64,000 bases of DNA from Poecilobothrus nobilitatus. Lineage: Eukaryota > Arthropoda > Insecta > Diptera > Dolichopodidae. The stretch lies in NCBI GenBank assembly GCA_947095535.1, contig OX352773.1:26433398-26497397 (forward strand), written 5' to 3'. Position numbers and translations under genes: made by a program. How positions within the stretch are numbered: position 1 is the stretch's first letter; each line of letters begins with the position of its first letter. The notes under the pieces were generated by a model. That model made no database searches, was not told where the DNA came from, and was given only the letters and a program-made list of their open reading frames with translations. Positions 11,354 to 22,719 of this stretch are shown here, piece after piece.

Positions 11354-11779
11354 TTCCCGGAAATAATATAGCGATAATATTAATATATTACTTTATATGC
11401 ATATATATAAAATATTACTTTTATAAATAGTATACATAATCATAAAAAGAAATATTTCTTGATAATTTGATAGCATTTGATTAATTCTTATCTCTTGATA
11501 ATTTTAAATCAAGAGAAAACTAAAAAAATAATTAAGGTTAATTAACTATTTTAAATCAGCAATCCATACAGTTTTTTTTTTTTTTTTTATATACGGTTGA
11601 ATATTTGAGAATTGTGATTGAGTTGCAACTAGACGTAACGTTAAAATTAAAAGATATTCATATATAAAATAATAACATCGAAAAGCATACAGCGATTTTA
11701 GCAAATTTAATGTATTCTTTGATGGCATTCCATATATAAAAAAAATAAAAAATTTTCCCGGAAATAATATAGCAATAAT
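11354..11779. repeat. Direct repeats of 25 bp flanking about 375 bp
   Basis: TTCCCGGAAATAATATAGC followed by GATAAT at 11354-11378 recurs at 11755-11779 with one change (CAATAAT). A unit this long and GC-containing is not expected by chance. It may be the product of a segmental duplication or recombination, or the edges of an inserted sequence. A target-site duplication of 25 bp would be unusually long. A 60-codon minus frame in the interval (11546-11728) is low complexity and not considered a gene. Confidence 0.5.
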
Positions 11780-11880
11780 TTTTCCGCCGAATCTTATAAA
11801 TTTTTAATTTAAACTATAATTTCATTAATGTATCTAAAATCAATTTTACCTTTAGTATTCGTAAAAAAAAAACTGTTGTA

Positions 11881-11946
11881 AATCAAGTAGACGATTTTAA
11901 GCATTAAGTCATATGCTTAAACACTATACCACCAAAGCCTTTATCG
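11881..11946 (-). pseudogene. tRNA-like head (SINE or tRNA relic)
   Basis: The minus strand reads GGCTTTGGTGGTATAGTG and then TTTAAGCATATGAC. This matches the 5' half of a tRNA, with an A-box-like TGGTATAGTG. The 3' half has no clear GGTTCGA B box and the acceptor stem does not close. This is at most a tRNA-derived SINE head or a decayed tRNA, not a functional tRNA. Confidence 0.35.
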
Positions 11947-13863
11947 ATATTTTCACATATTTCTAAAAAAAAATCTAATTTTAAAATTTTTGCATATTTT
12001 TAGGAACATACTAATAATAGTTTTGAAATAAATCGAATGATTTTGAACTACAGCACTAAGTTTTAACCGAATTGCAAATTTTTAGATCATCTATATTCAT
12101 TCGTTTGTACTAATTCTATTTAAAATAATAATAAGGCTCCTGTGCTTATAAACGACAATGAAATCTTATAAAACCGATAACTATTTTTTGCTCAAAGTTT
12201 ACTTTTTTAAACGAATGTATTATTATGAACCATTCTGTTGTTTTATAAACATACATAATACACATACAAATATACTGCAAACCTAATATTGTCTATCAAA
12301 AAGAACAAAAAAAAAAAAAAAAGAAGAAAAAAAAATATGAAAAATAATAATAATATGTAAACTAGGATAACTGTAAAAATTTAAATACCATAGGGAAAAA
12401 TAATTCTTTTGAAAGCTGAATTTTCCTCTCAATAAAATAACACCACAATTTTATTATTATTATTTTTTTTTTTTGTTGCTTTTTCTTAACACTCATTTTT
12501 TCTTTCCATTATTATAATTTTTTTTTTTTTTTTTATCATTCATTCTGTCTCTTTCTCTTCTTTGTGCAATATTCTACCAAAAAACAAAACAAATATTTTT
12601 AAAAAATCAAAAAAAAAGAAAAACATAAAAATAACGAGAATATAACAACGGTATATTATAACATTTAAATGTATAACGTTAAAAGTTGACATTGCTTTAA
12701 GAAAAAATAAAAAAAAAAAAAGAAAAAAAAAACAAAAATTGTTCGCGTTATCTGTTACTGATGTTTTACTACTCTTCTGTTACTGATATTTGAGAGTAGC
12801 AGTAAAAAAAAAATAAAATATATTTTCTAAAAGAATGAGATAGCTATATCAAATTTTTATTACAAAATAAAAAGCAAAAAAAAATAAAATAAAAAGATAA
12901 TAATATAAAAATGTAGTTATATTCATTTTACATTGCGTTTCGTTTCTTTTTTTTTCTAATTTTTTTTTTTTTTTTTTGTTTGTTAAATTACAGTTTTTGT
13001 CTTTTTCTTTCTTAAGAAAAAACAAATTTGATGGTAAACAGTAAAAAAAAAAGAATGAAATGGACTCCCCCATCCGTTTAAGAGTTTTTTTTTTGTTTTT
13101 TTTTTTCAAATTTTTGAATACAAGAAATGATTATGAAAAGATGGCAATTTCTAGTAAAATGAATAGTAGTGGTAGTGATGGTAAATTTATTTGTAATAAA
13201 AATAGAATAGATTGTTTTATGATGATGAGCTAAATTTACATATAGAAAAAAAAAATATATTGAAAGTATTCCTTATTTAATTTTTTTAAAAGAGTTAATT
13301 TTACATTTCAATTAATATAATAATACTAAAAACATAAATAATGAAACGAATAGAATAATAAATAGCAAAACGACTTAAAAAATTTTGTATTTTTTACAAC
13401 AAATATTTTTATCTATAAGAAATATCATGTAAAATTTTTTAAAGTCATACATTTAATGTTGAAAAAAAAAATAAAAAAAACTTATTTTCCATGAAATTTT
13501 TCCGTAAAGAAATTATAACAGTATACAAGCGTACTGTAGAATTTAAAGCTTATTTGAAGGAATATAAAAATTTAAAGTTTTAAGAAGGAAAACTAAAGTA
13601 ATAAAATAAAAGTATTAAAAATTTTAATTTTTAAAACCATAAAAAAGTTTTAAGATGAAAAATTTAGTTTTAGTAAAATTCTAAAGTATTTGTAAACAAA
13701 TAAAAAATACTTAAAAATTTACGATATTTTAAATTAAAAAAACAAAATATTTCTTATGTTAACATGTCCTTTTTTAGTACATAATACATTACCGAAAATT
13801 TTTTAACAGTAAATAGATAAACTTCTTATATATGTATAATATTAGAACATGAAAATTACTTAC
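11947..13863. other. AT-rich stretch with long A/T runs
   Basis: No gene is seen. An 86-codon minus frame (12849-13109) is almost entirely Lys/Phe/Asn from homopolymers. The stretch contains the first copy of the ATGGACTCCCCCATCCGTT word (13060-13078). Confidence 0.6.
13060..13078 (+). repeat. Dispersed GC-rich word, copy 1
   Basis: ATGGACTCCCCCATCCGTT occurs here and again at 14223-14241, 1,163 bp apart in the same orientation, inside otherwise AT-rich DNA. Its complement (AACGGATGGGGGAGTCCAT) resembles the ACGGATGGAGTG part of the tRNA-like sequence at 30901-30982. It may therefore be a fragment of a SINE. Confidence 0.6.
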
Positions 13864-13889
13864 ATAATGCATACGTAATATAGGAAGTG
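13864..13889 (-). CDS. Candidate 26-nt microexon
   Basis: On the minus strand a pyrimidine-rich acceptor (TTAATTTTTTAG) is followed by 26 nt and a textbook donor (TTAT|GTAAGTAA). All three frames of the 26 nt are open, so reading frame gives no support. Its phase does not fit directly before the exon at 7585-7725. AT-rich introns produce many such acceptor-donor pairs by chance. It is listed only because both signals are strong and lie on the strand of the supported exons. Confidence 0.15.
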
Positions 13890-14190
13890 CTAAAAAATTA
13901 ATTTGGCTTCAAAAATTATATAAATTTTTTTATTTGAAAAGTTTTTAAAAGTTTAAATCAATTTTTCCAATTTTGAATTAAACCTTTCATTTTTAAATTT
14001 TATATTTTATTGACTTTTTTTATTTGGTTTTTTGAGTTTATTGAGTTTTTGTTAAATTCTTTTCATCGGACTGTTTAATTTCTTTAAATCTTTATTTCTC
14101 GTTCTAATTACAAAATATTACCAATTATAATATATGTTTAGATTTCTCTAATACCAGATAGATGTCGTTCAAATAATTTAATATTAAAAA

Positions 14191-14222
14191 AGACAATCTA
14201 ATCAAGACAATCTAATCTAATC
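14191..14222. repeat. AGACAATCTAATCA tandem repeat
   Basis: Two 13-14-bp units AGACAATCTAATC(A) plus a partial TAATC lie immediately before the second copy of the ATGGACTCCCCCATCCGTT word. Confidence 0.7.
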
Positions 14223-14241
14223 ATGGACTCCCCCATCCGTT
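14223..14241 (+). repeat. Dispersed GC-rich word, copy 2
   Basis: Exact second copy of the 19-bp word at 13060-13078. It is followed by AATCAACGCC, whereas copy 1 is followed by TAAGAG, so only the 19 bp are shared. Confidence 0.6.
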
Positions 14242-15035
14242 AATCAACGCCTTAATGAATTTTTTTAACACAGAAAACTGAAGTTGGATCTAATCCTTTT
14301 AAATTAAATGAAACTGATGTTAAAAGTTCCGAAAAGAACAAAGAAAAACCGAAATAAAATAATATGTATATATATAATATATAATATATAATAAAAATTT
14401 ATAATAAATTTATAACAATTTACATACATATTAAAAATAAAGCCGTAAGGACCATTACATATGATAAATTTCCGAACATTTTTCTTTAATATTACATATA
14501 TCTTAAGAATAGCAGGACTAAAGAATTTTTTTTTTAATTTACTTAATTTAATTAAATTTCTTTTATTATAAAATAAAAAAGAAAAAGGAAAAAACATTTT
14601 AAAATTTATAATAAATATGATATTAAATTTTATACGGTTTGGTAAATTTTAATTGAAACTTTATTATTAATTTAATATTTTTTTTGTTTTTTTTTTATAA
14701 CTATAATGTGGTTTATAATTTTCTTGAAAATTTGAAAATTTAAAAAAATAAATTACACTATATATATATTATACATGTATATATGTATTAATTTTTAAAA
14801 ATTTAATTTTATTATTCGATAAAAAATTTTCATTTTTAAATAAATAATTTACACTATTATTGTTTTTTCTTCACATAAAATTAAAATTTGTGGTTGCACA
14901 AATTAAATATTGTTTTGTTTTTTTTTTTTTCTTGTTTTTTTTTTTATGTTTTTTAGAAATTAATTATTTTCAAATAAAATAGGTGTCTTGAAAAAAAATA
15001 CCCCAAAAAAAGACCGAATTTATATTATTTTGGAC
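14242..15035. other. AT-rich stretch without a visible gene
   Basis: A 97-codon minus frame (14304-14597) is Phe/Ile/Tyr/Lys-rich and covers simple AT-rich sequence including (TA)n. It is not accepted as a gene. Nothing else is seen. Confidence 0.55.
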
Positions 15036-15419
15036 ATGCAGGAAAATACAGCCGAAAATTCATCTTTACAAATTCAGTCTTATTACCGTTTTGAAAATGA
15101 CTCAAATTTCAGTTACAGGTAATTCCGAAACTCTCATTAAGATAAATATAAATATTCTAGAAAAAGCGTATAATTCGGATTTTGTAAAAAATCATAAAAT
15201 TCCTGTTAATTTTTTGTTTCTTATACATACCTATTCTAAAAACAAGACATTTACAATTATCCCTCCTAATTATTTCAAGGCTTTCCGCCAAAGGTATAAC
15301 CATTTTTGATGAATGTTTTCGATAAAAAATTTTTGCCTTTACTTCTATTTGTTTTACTTGACCTTTCGGCAAAAAAAAATGAATATTCGTATGCAAACAT
15401 TATACATTACGCATTATAG
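15036..15419 (+). pseudogene. Coding-like relic with several open segments
   Basis: Three plus-strand segments follow one another. At 15036-15118 there is an ATG-started frame (MQENTAENSSLQIQ...), 27 codons plus two bases, ending exactly at a possible donor TACAG|GTAATT. At 15118-15309 a different frame is open to TGA (contains KAYNSDFVKNHKIPVNF). At 15309-15419 an ATG-started frame of 36 codons begins with a signal-peptide-like FLPLLLFVLLDLSA. The minus strand is also open over 15157-15396 (79 codons, contains MVIPLAESLEIIRRDNCK). Composition on both strands is less biased than in chance frames nearby. I cannot decide the strand. It may be a decayed gene or a transposon remnant. A nine-base A run at 15372-15380 would be a natural site for a frame change. 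Confidence 0.25.
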
Positions 15420-17626
15420 CCAATCCAAAACAAGACATTAATTTTTAAAAGCTTCCGAAAAAGAAACAATGAAATAAATTTTTTGGATCTAAAGAAACAA
15501 TCAACATGTTGTGAATATAAAACAAAAAAAAAAATGTGACTATTATTTGGAAAATGAAAATAAGGCTAATTTGATTTTATTTCTCCTATTCTGAACCCTT
15601 TTAGAGATATGAGGGGTTAAAGATATTTTAGCAACTTTTCATAAAAAAATCTATAAATTTTGAACGGCTTGCTATATTGAGAGATAAAAAAAAATGCATA
15701 TTGTTGAGTAAGTGGTCTTTTGTAAGTTTTAATTTTCGTGTATTAATGATCCCCATATACCCAACAGTTACAAAGTTATGAAGTTTCAAAATGATTTAAA
15801 ATGAAAAAATTATGTTTCAAATCAATTTTCTTTTAAAACACCCTGTATTTTGGGGCACTTTTTATAGCATATTTCGAAACAACCTTTTAAGCCCTATAAT
15901 TAGTACCTAAAAACTTTTTCTTTATCTCTAATCATTTTTGAAATATAACGAATAGAAAAGTGTGTTATTTTCAATCACAATAGAAAAGTGTGATATTTTC
16001 AGAATTGTGTTAACACATTTTGTGTGTTAGAAGACACTTTACAAAAGGTGTAAAAGAAAATCACAGAAAGATTATTGCGAATTAGGACATTGAGCAATAC
16101 GTGAAAGCATAACACTTAAAACAGGCTGAACTTACCAGAACTTCTTTTTAATCCCAATTAATTTGAAATTTATTTGATTAGAAAAGAAAACTATTTTATG
16201 AAAAATGTTAAAATTGGTTTTAACTTAATTTAAGTTAGCTCTCTCTTAGATAACATTTTAAATAAAGGTTTTTTATATTTTATTCTTGCCTAATAAAAAA
16301 AAAAATATTTTTTGATATATTTTATAATTTTTTTTTTTTACAAAAATTTCCTTCAATCCTTTTTATATATTATATTTTTTTTTATCACAATTTATTTTAA
16401 TGGCATTTACAATTTTGTAACTGATCGATTTTGATTAAATTTGAACTGAAATATTATCATTATATTCTTATTTTTATATTTCTGTAGGTGGTTTGTAAAT
16501 ATAATAATCAAACACGTATCTTGATTTAAATTATTTATTTTTTTTTTTTTTGCTCATCTACTCAATGTTATGCCAAGTTGAAGAAATTCTGGAGCAAAAC
16601 AAATACGTGAATAAATTTTACAAAAAAAAAAATGTGTTTTGATTGAAGTGGTATTCTTATGATAATATCAGAATATTAAAATTACTGGTATATTTTTAAT
16701 GGGAATATTAAAATTATATTAAGTTTAGCAAAAAAAAAAAAAAAAAAATCAATTTTTAAAAATAGAAGGTGTTCTACAACTGATTCTTCAGAACACATTC
16801 TGTTTTCATAAGATTCGACAATAGATTTAAATGCTTACATAAACACTGGGTTCTGATCTTAAATTTTTTTACTGCTTACTAAAAACATAAACTCCAGGAT
16901 ATCTTTAATTTTTTAGATATATGTTTTATCAGTTTAATATTTTCCTTTTCTACAATAATTAGTAGTCTAAAAATATCTAATGATAGTCGAATGGTTTCGT
17001 ACTTTACTTTATAGCTGAGGTTGGCACGAGGAACAAGTGTTGACACTTTTTACTGAGCTCAATTATTTTTGAAGGTGTATTATGGACTTGGAGTCTTCTA
17101 AATACTGATTACTGATACCTCAATCTTCATCAATAAAAAAAAATATTTTTCAATAAAAAAATATTAAAAAGCGTTAGCACAAAACTGAAAATTTTAACAC
17201 TTTAAGTATATTTTGGTGTACGTATACTATATTTAAATTCTTTCAAGTTTGTTCTTTTGTTTAACACAATAAATAATTAAATACTTATTTCTACTCGAAA
17301 TATCATTTTTCTCTCTGAGTTGCTATTCGTCCTGTGTTAGGTGCAAATCATATATTGCGACTTATTATTCAGTTATTATTTATATAATTATCAAAAAAAA
17401 TCGTCAAAATAATTTAATAAAAAAAAATGTAAACAACACTTTTCTGCACTCGTTATGCAAAATATTTTTATTTTAATAAAAAAAAATTTTTTTTACATAA
17501 AGCGTCGTCAATTTAAAAATAAAATACATGGCTAATCATTAATATTTTGTGAGTGATTTAAATCTTTGTTGAGGTTTTTTTTTATTATTTTAAATGCAAT
17601 TTTAAACTTTTTTAAGGATTCAATAA
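15420..17626. other. Mixed-complexity stretch, probable old repeats
   Basis: No gene is supported. The words ACACCCTGTATTTTGGGGCA (about 15838) and others of moderate G+C suggest decayed interspersed repeats up to about 16140 and again at about 17010-17100. No termini could be identified. Confidence 0.4.
15952..16003. repeat. 28-bp tandem duplication
   Basis: ATAGAAAAGTGTG(T/A)TATTTTC occurs at 15952 and again at 15980 with one change. Confidence 0.75.
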
Positions 17627-17650
17627 AGATTATATATGTATATATAATCT
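17627..17650. other. 24-bp near-perfect palindrome
   Basis: AGATTATATAT and ATATATAATCT are perfect 11-bp complements separated by GT. The unit can extrude as a cruciform. In an AT-rich genome this may be chance. Confidence 0.6.
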
Positions 17651-18566
17651 ATGTAAAATAAAAAAAACTAGCATATTATCCTTATTTTTTCTTTTTTCGA
17701 TTTTCCAATACATTTTTTTGATTATTCAATCCATATCTTTTAAATCACCTTGTTTTGTTGCTAGTAAAACAAGCATCAATTTTACAAAAATAAAAATGAA
17801 AACTAAAATTTTCAAGTATTCTTTTATAGATGTAAAGAGGAAAATACATCATTTAAAAATCCGCAATATGAGTAAAAAAAAAAAAAAATTTTAAAAACGA
17901 AAATAAAGAAAAAATTGGAAAAGCAATTTTCCATTTTTCTTTTGAATTTATGAGGCCATCTGAAATGAAAATGTATCATAAATAAAAATGAGTTCAAGGA
18001 AGTCTCAACGTATTTTAATTTTTATATATATATATATTTTTTTTTTAATTTTTATATTATTACTTATTATGTACTCGCGGAAATGTTCAACCATAAATGC
18101 TCAGGTAATTTTAATCATTTGTGGAATTGGTACAACAAACAAAATTTTGCACATACAATAAAATACAAAGCTATATTATTATAGTGGGTAGATTACAACA
18201 AAACTTTTGATTTTTTTTCTCCTTGGTTTATATTTTCTTGCATATTTAACGAAAATAAACAAACGAAAAAAAAAAAAAAATGTTAGAAGGAGACGCAAAA
18301 TTATAGGTACCTTTTATTTAAATTGAAAAATATTAATAAGAAAAACAAGCTTTTTTACCACACTGTTGCAGATTTTTTTTTTTTTGTTTTGTTTTCCTTG
18401 AGTTATATAAGTTTTTTTTTTTTCCTTGTTGTTGTTTCTTGTGTTTTTCACGATTTAAATTCTTTTTTTTTTTTTTGAAATGACGCTTCAATGTTTATTT
18501 AATTTTAAAATTTATTTTAATTCTAATATATAAATATTATTGCTGTAATAAGTAAATTTATTGTAC
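17651..18566. other. AT-rich stretch without a visible gene
   Basis: T and A runs, an AT-dinucleotide patch at about 18023-18038, and no open frame or repeat ends. Confidence 0.6.
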
Positions 18567-18598
<32 letters not shown>

Positions 18599-18608
18599 TG
18601 TGTGTGTT
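18567..18608. repeat. (GA)n-(TG)n compound microsatellite
   Basis: About 16 AG units, with one interruption (GAAAGA), run directly into TGTGTGTG. In flies GAGA tracts can bind GAGA factor, but whether this one does cannot be told from sequence. Confidence 0.9.
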
Positions 18609-21600
18609 ACTTAACATTGCAGAGAATATTATAAAGACTGGGTTGGAATTAAAATCTAATATTCAAAATTTGTAGGTGGAAATTTTTTTTTATTTTTTTT
18701 TTTAAGTTGTTTTTTTTACTTTATTTTTTTTTTTTATTGCGAAAACTTTTTGAAATATATATTTCTCTTTTTTTTGTGTTATAATAAAAAACTTAAATAT
18801 GTTTTTTTTTTTTTTTTTGTTATTAATATTTTTGCTGATACGATGATAAAATTCAAAAATGAATCAATGAAAGCAAAAATAAATAGAACGGAAAACAAGA
18901 ATTTTGAGAAAAGGAAGGATTACATAATCGATCCTCTGTTATAAAAAATTTACAAATAAAATTGATTATAATATATCCAAAATATAAATAAGTATATTTA
19001 AGTAAATAAATAAAGTTATATTGATTGATGTTTATTAATCTAAAAAATAAATATTTTAAGATAATGAAATATGTGTATAAATATATTAAAATATATATAC
19101 ATTTATTATACATTTATTATACGTATATTATAGAAAAATGATAAAAAGAAAAATAAGTACAGATTGGTACAGATTTCTTAAGGGTTTTCTTTTTTTTTTT
19201 TGTTTTATAATGCACATTTTTATTAAAGTAATATCAAAATTATTGACTTTCAGTTCATCTTTATGTTAGTTTTTTAAAAAGTATGTCATTAAATTTACTT
19301 TGGAATCAGTTTTAAAATGTATTTCATAATATTTAATGATTTCGCCTAAAAATATGCAATCTCAGTTAAATTCAAACATTTTCGAAAAAGTTACTAATAT
19401 AACAATTTTTTATCTGAACTATAATACTTGAAAATAAGAAACAAAATTTGGATAATAAAGGCATTTTAAGAAATCCAAATAAAACGAATGAAATTGGCAA
19501 AATAAAAAATGTTTTTAAAGAATTTGCAATTATTATTTTAATCCAAATAAAATTGAAATGTGGAAGAAGTGAAATTATACAATGTTTGATTTTCATCTAT
19601 ATGCCTGAAGAAAATAAAAATTCCAATTAAACTGAAGTATATATTAAAAATTGATTATTTTAAAATTGAAAATTTTTATTGAGATAAAGTATTTGAAACT
19701 ATTTATAAAGTATGTAAAAATTTGTAAAAACTATAAATTAAATATTTCAATAAAGTTTCGAGAAAAAACTAATAATACTATATATAATAATGTAAAAAAT
19801 ATATAAATAATATATGTATTTCGATATATATATTTCAAAAAAACTTTAGAAATAATTTTAAATTCAATAAAAATCATTCATAACAAATATTCATTTATAA
19901 TGATATAATAATATGTCAATATAGATAAAGCATTAAGAAAAGTCTATAAATTAATATGGTATTAAAAAAAGAAATAAAAAATTACATACTTATTAACTAT
20001 CTTAAAAAAAAAAATTTGAATTATCATAAATATATCTCGTTTTTCTTTACAATAAAGTCTAAGATAAAATGTTGTAGTTTTAGCTCAGTTTTAATGTATT
20101 ATTAAACTGTATTATTTGTTCTTTTCTTTTTATAACAATCTTTAAAATGTATTATTTATTTAGTCAGTGAAAGTAAGTTTTCTTTTAAATAGTATCTGCT
20201 GTTATTTTCGAAAATATTCATATAATCCTTATTTGAAATTAAGGACTTCCATTTAAGATATTTTTTAAGTATGAATTTTAGGATAATTGGATTATTTTCT
20301 AATATTTCGAATACTTACTTAAAAAATTTTTCTTCTTAGATATTAAGGAATATCGGAAATGTGCATACAAAAAAATATATTCTTTTAAAGCCTTATAATG
20401 ATTTGAGAACAATAAAAATTTGAGAGCGGTAAATTATTAGATAGTAAATTTGTATCTATATAAAAGCTCAACCGAACTCATTAGAAGCCGTAAAACTTAA
20501 AATAATTACTTAAGCTTAGTTTTTTGAATTTTTTTTTTAAATAAGTCTAATATTTCATTCATATATTATACAAAATAAATTCTCTTTTTGAATATTCTAA
20601 TATGGCTTTTTCCGCTTAAAACAAAAAAAAACTTTAAATTATTTCCAAAAATAAGTTTTTTTTACTTACTTACTTATTAGTTATCTTAAAAAATGTTTAC
20701 ATCATCAAAACAAAAAAAAAAATTAAAATATATGTATATAATTTTCTTTTCTCTTTTTATTTTATTATACTTTAACTAAAAATTATATTTTTTTTTTATA
20801 TAATTTATATGCCTTTATAAATTTTATTATCATTATTATTTTTATTATTTATATATTTTTATTCGACAAAAAGAGAATTTTTTTTTTTTTTTTTAAAAAG
20901 TTTTTCACATTAAATTGCTCATTTTCGCTGTTACTCATAACTACATCTACATGATAAATCTTTTGTTTTTTTTTTTTATTTTTGTCCCTTTTTTCATTGT
21001 CATCATTATCATATCTTTTAACTTCTAATAGTAGTGATACTGTTACTGATTTCCCTACCATCTTTATCATCCATCAAACTATATTATTCACATTCTTGCA
21101 AAAATTATTATCATTATTCTGCCTATTTTCTGTGCTTTTAAAGTTTATTATGCAGAATAACCAGATATTTTTTTGGAATTTTGGTCCACGGAAAAGTGAA
21201 ATTCACAAACTAACCATTGAAAAAATTCACTCTCGCAGTATTTTCTTAATATCCTTTTGAATTTCATTTAAACGTAGGATCATTTTTATTGCCTTATTAT
21301 AAATGAAGAACATAAATTTTATATATTTTTTTTTTTTGTTGAAAAGTTTTTTCTCAATTTTTTATTTTCTTTTTTTCTTGTCCATTCCATTTCTTTTTCT
21401 GAAATCAGTTTTTCTTTTTTTTTTTACTTTTTTATTGTTAGTTGATTATTTTGGCTGGTTCTTGTTAAATTTCGTTGACTAATAATGTAATACAACATTA
21501 AGTATAAAAACTTAGTTATTATAGTTAGTATTTAATATTCTTTGGCATTATGCTAGAATTAAAAATGTTTGGGTTAAAATTTAACTATATATCTGTTATG

Positions 21601-22524
21601 CTATTTTCATATAATATAGTAAATGGGTTTGTAAACTCATTATTAGCCAAAAGTCATTGTTACAAAGATCATATAACAAAATTCAAAAAAACAAACTTTT
21701 GTAGATAGCCTTTTTTTTCACATTAATATCCTCAATTTAATTTAAATGTGTGAATGTTCAATTTCTACTGAAATGTATTTCTTTCTTTCTGTCAGTTTAC
21801 TTTTCACAAATAGGTTCAAAGTTCGAAAAACATTTTCAAAAAAAAATTAAACATACAAAAATAATTTTTATTTTTCAGTTATTTAAAAACAAAATGATAA
21901 ATGATTAAAGGACTTTTGTTTTTGTACCAGGACTTGTAAGGTGGCTTGTAAGTGATGACTAAAGTATGGTGGAAGGTAAGAATTTTAAATTGAACAATTT
22001 TATTTTATATTTTGCTTTGTAACTTGTATCACAATGATTTTTATGTTGTGATATGTGTTACAATATTATAAAACATAAAATATTGCTTGGAAAGTTTTAT
22101 CATTAAAAAGTTAAAAAATAAATATTAGAAGTCCTGTTTATATATAAATATAAATTTCAAAAAGACAAAAATAAATACAAATTAAGTTTTTATATAAAAC
22201 TCAATATATTTTATCTTTTATGCGAAAAAATTGATTTACTGTCATTTTTATATTTTTAACGTAATCAAATTGAAGCATTGTACGCATTTAAATATTTTTT
22301 AAACGCTAAGAGCTCTACCGTACAAATATCCTATATTGTTAAAATCAAGACAAACAACAAAATTTAATATTTTTAATAAAATAAAATAACTTTAATAAAA
22401 CAATAAATTTTATAATACAGTATGGTTAGTTTTCTGTTCAAAAATTAGTTCAGTTTTTTCAAATTAGGATAGAAATTTGATCAAATATTGACCAAATGAC
22501 TATATCTCTTAGAAAAGTTTTAAC
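18609..22524. other. Long AT-rich stretch without a supported gene
   Basis: Several open frames of 60-92 codons occur on both strands (for example 18853-19113, 19372-19596, 20982-21260). All are biased to F/I/K/N/L and overlap each other antisense. No splice-flanked coding segment or repeat terminus was recognised. TTAC tetranucleotides occur at about 20660-20678. Confidence 0.5.
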
Positions 22525-22719
22525 AATACCAGCGTCGTAGACCTTGGTGGCCTTGTGCACCCCACGCTGTAATACCGCGGGAGTGTTCGAATTCTACACA
22601 CATCGTACAAGCTATTCCCTCTTACGACATTTACAGTCACGCCTGAACAGGAAAGGCTGTGTAATTTTCTGTCCACTTTTATATGGCAGAGAAACGCACA
22701 AAAAAAAAATACTAGCCTC
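22525..22719 (+). mobile_element. tRNA-derived SINE with A tail and TSD
   Basis: The element is markedly GC-richer than its surroundings. After the left repeat AATACCAGCGTC (22525-22536) comes a tRNA-like head. It has an A-box-like TGGCCTTGTGC and a B-box-like GTGTTCGAATTC about 35 bp downstream, then a body to 22698 and an A run of about 11 bases. The right repeat AATACTAGCCTC (22708-22719) matches the left in 10 of 12 bases, as expected for an ageing target-site duplication. SINEs are transcribed by RNA polymerase III from the internal boxes and copied by a partner LINE, which is not in this window. The overlapping 118-codon frame from 22544 is a by-product. Confidence 0.7.

Noticed and set aside
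16133..16150. Minus-strand donor TTCTG|GTAAGTTC
   Set aside because: No acceptor gives an exon with a meaningful frame.
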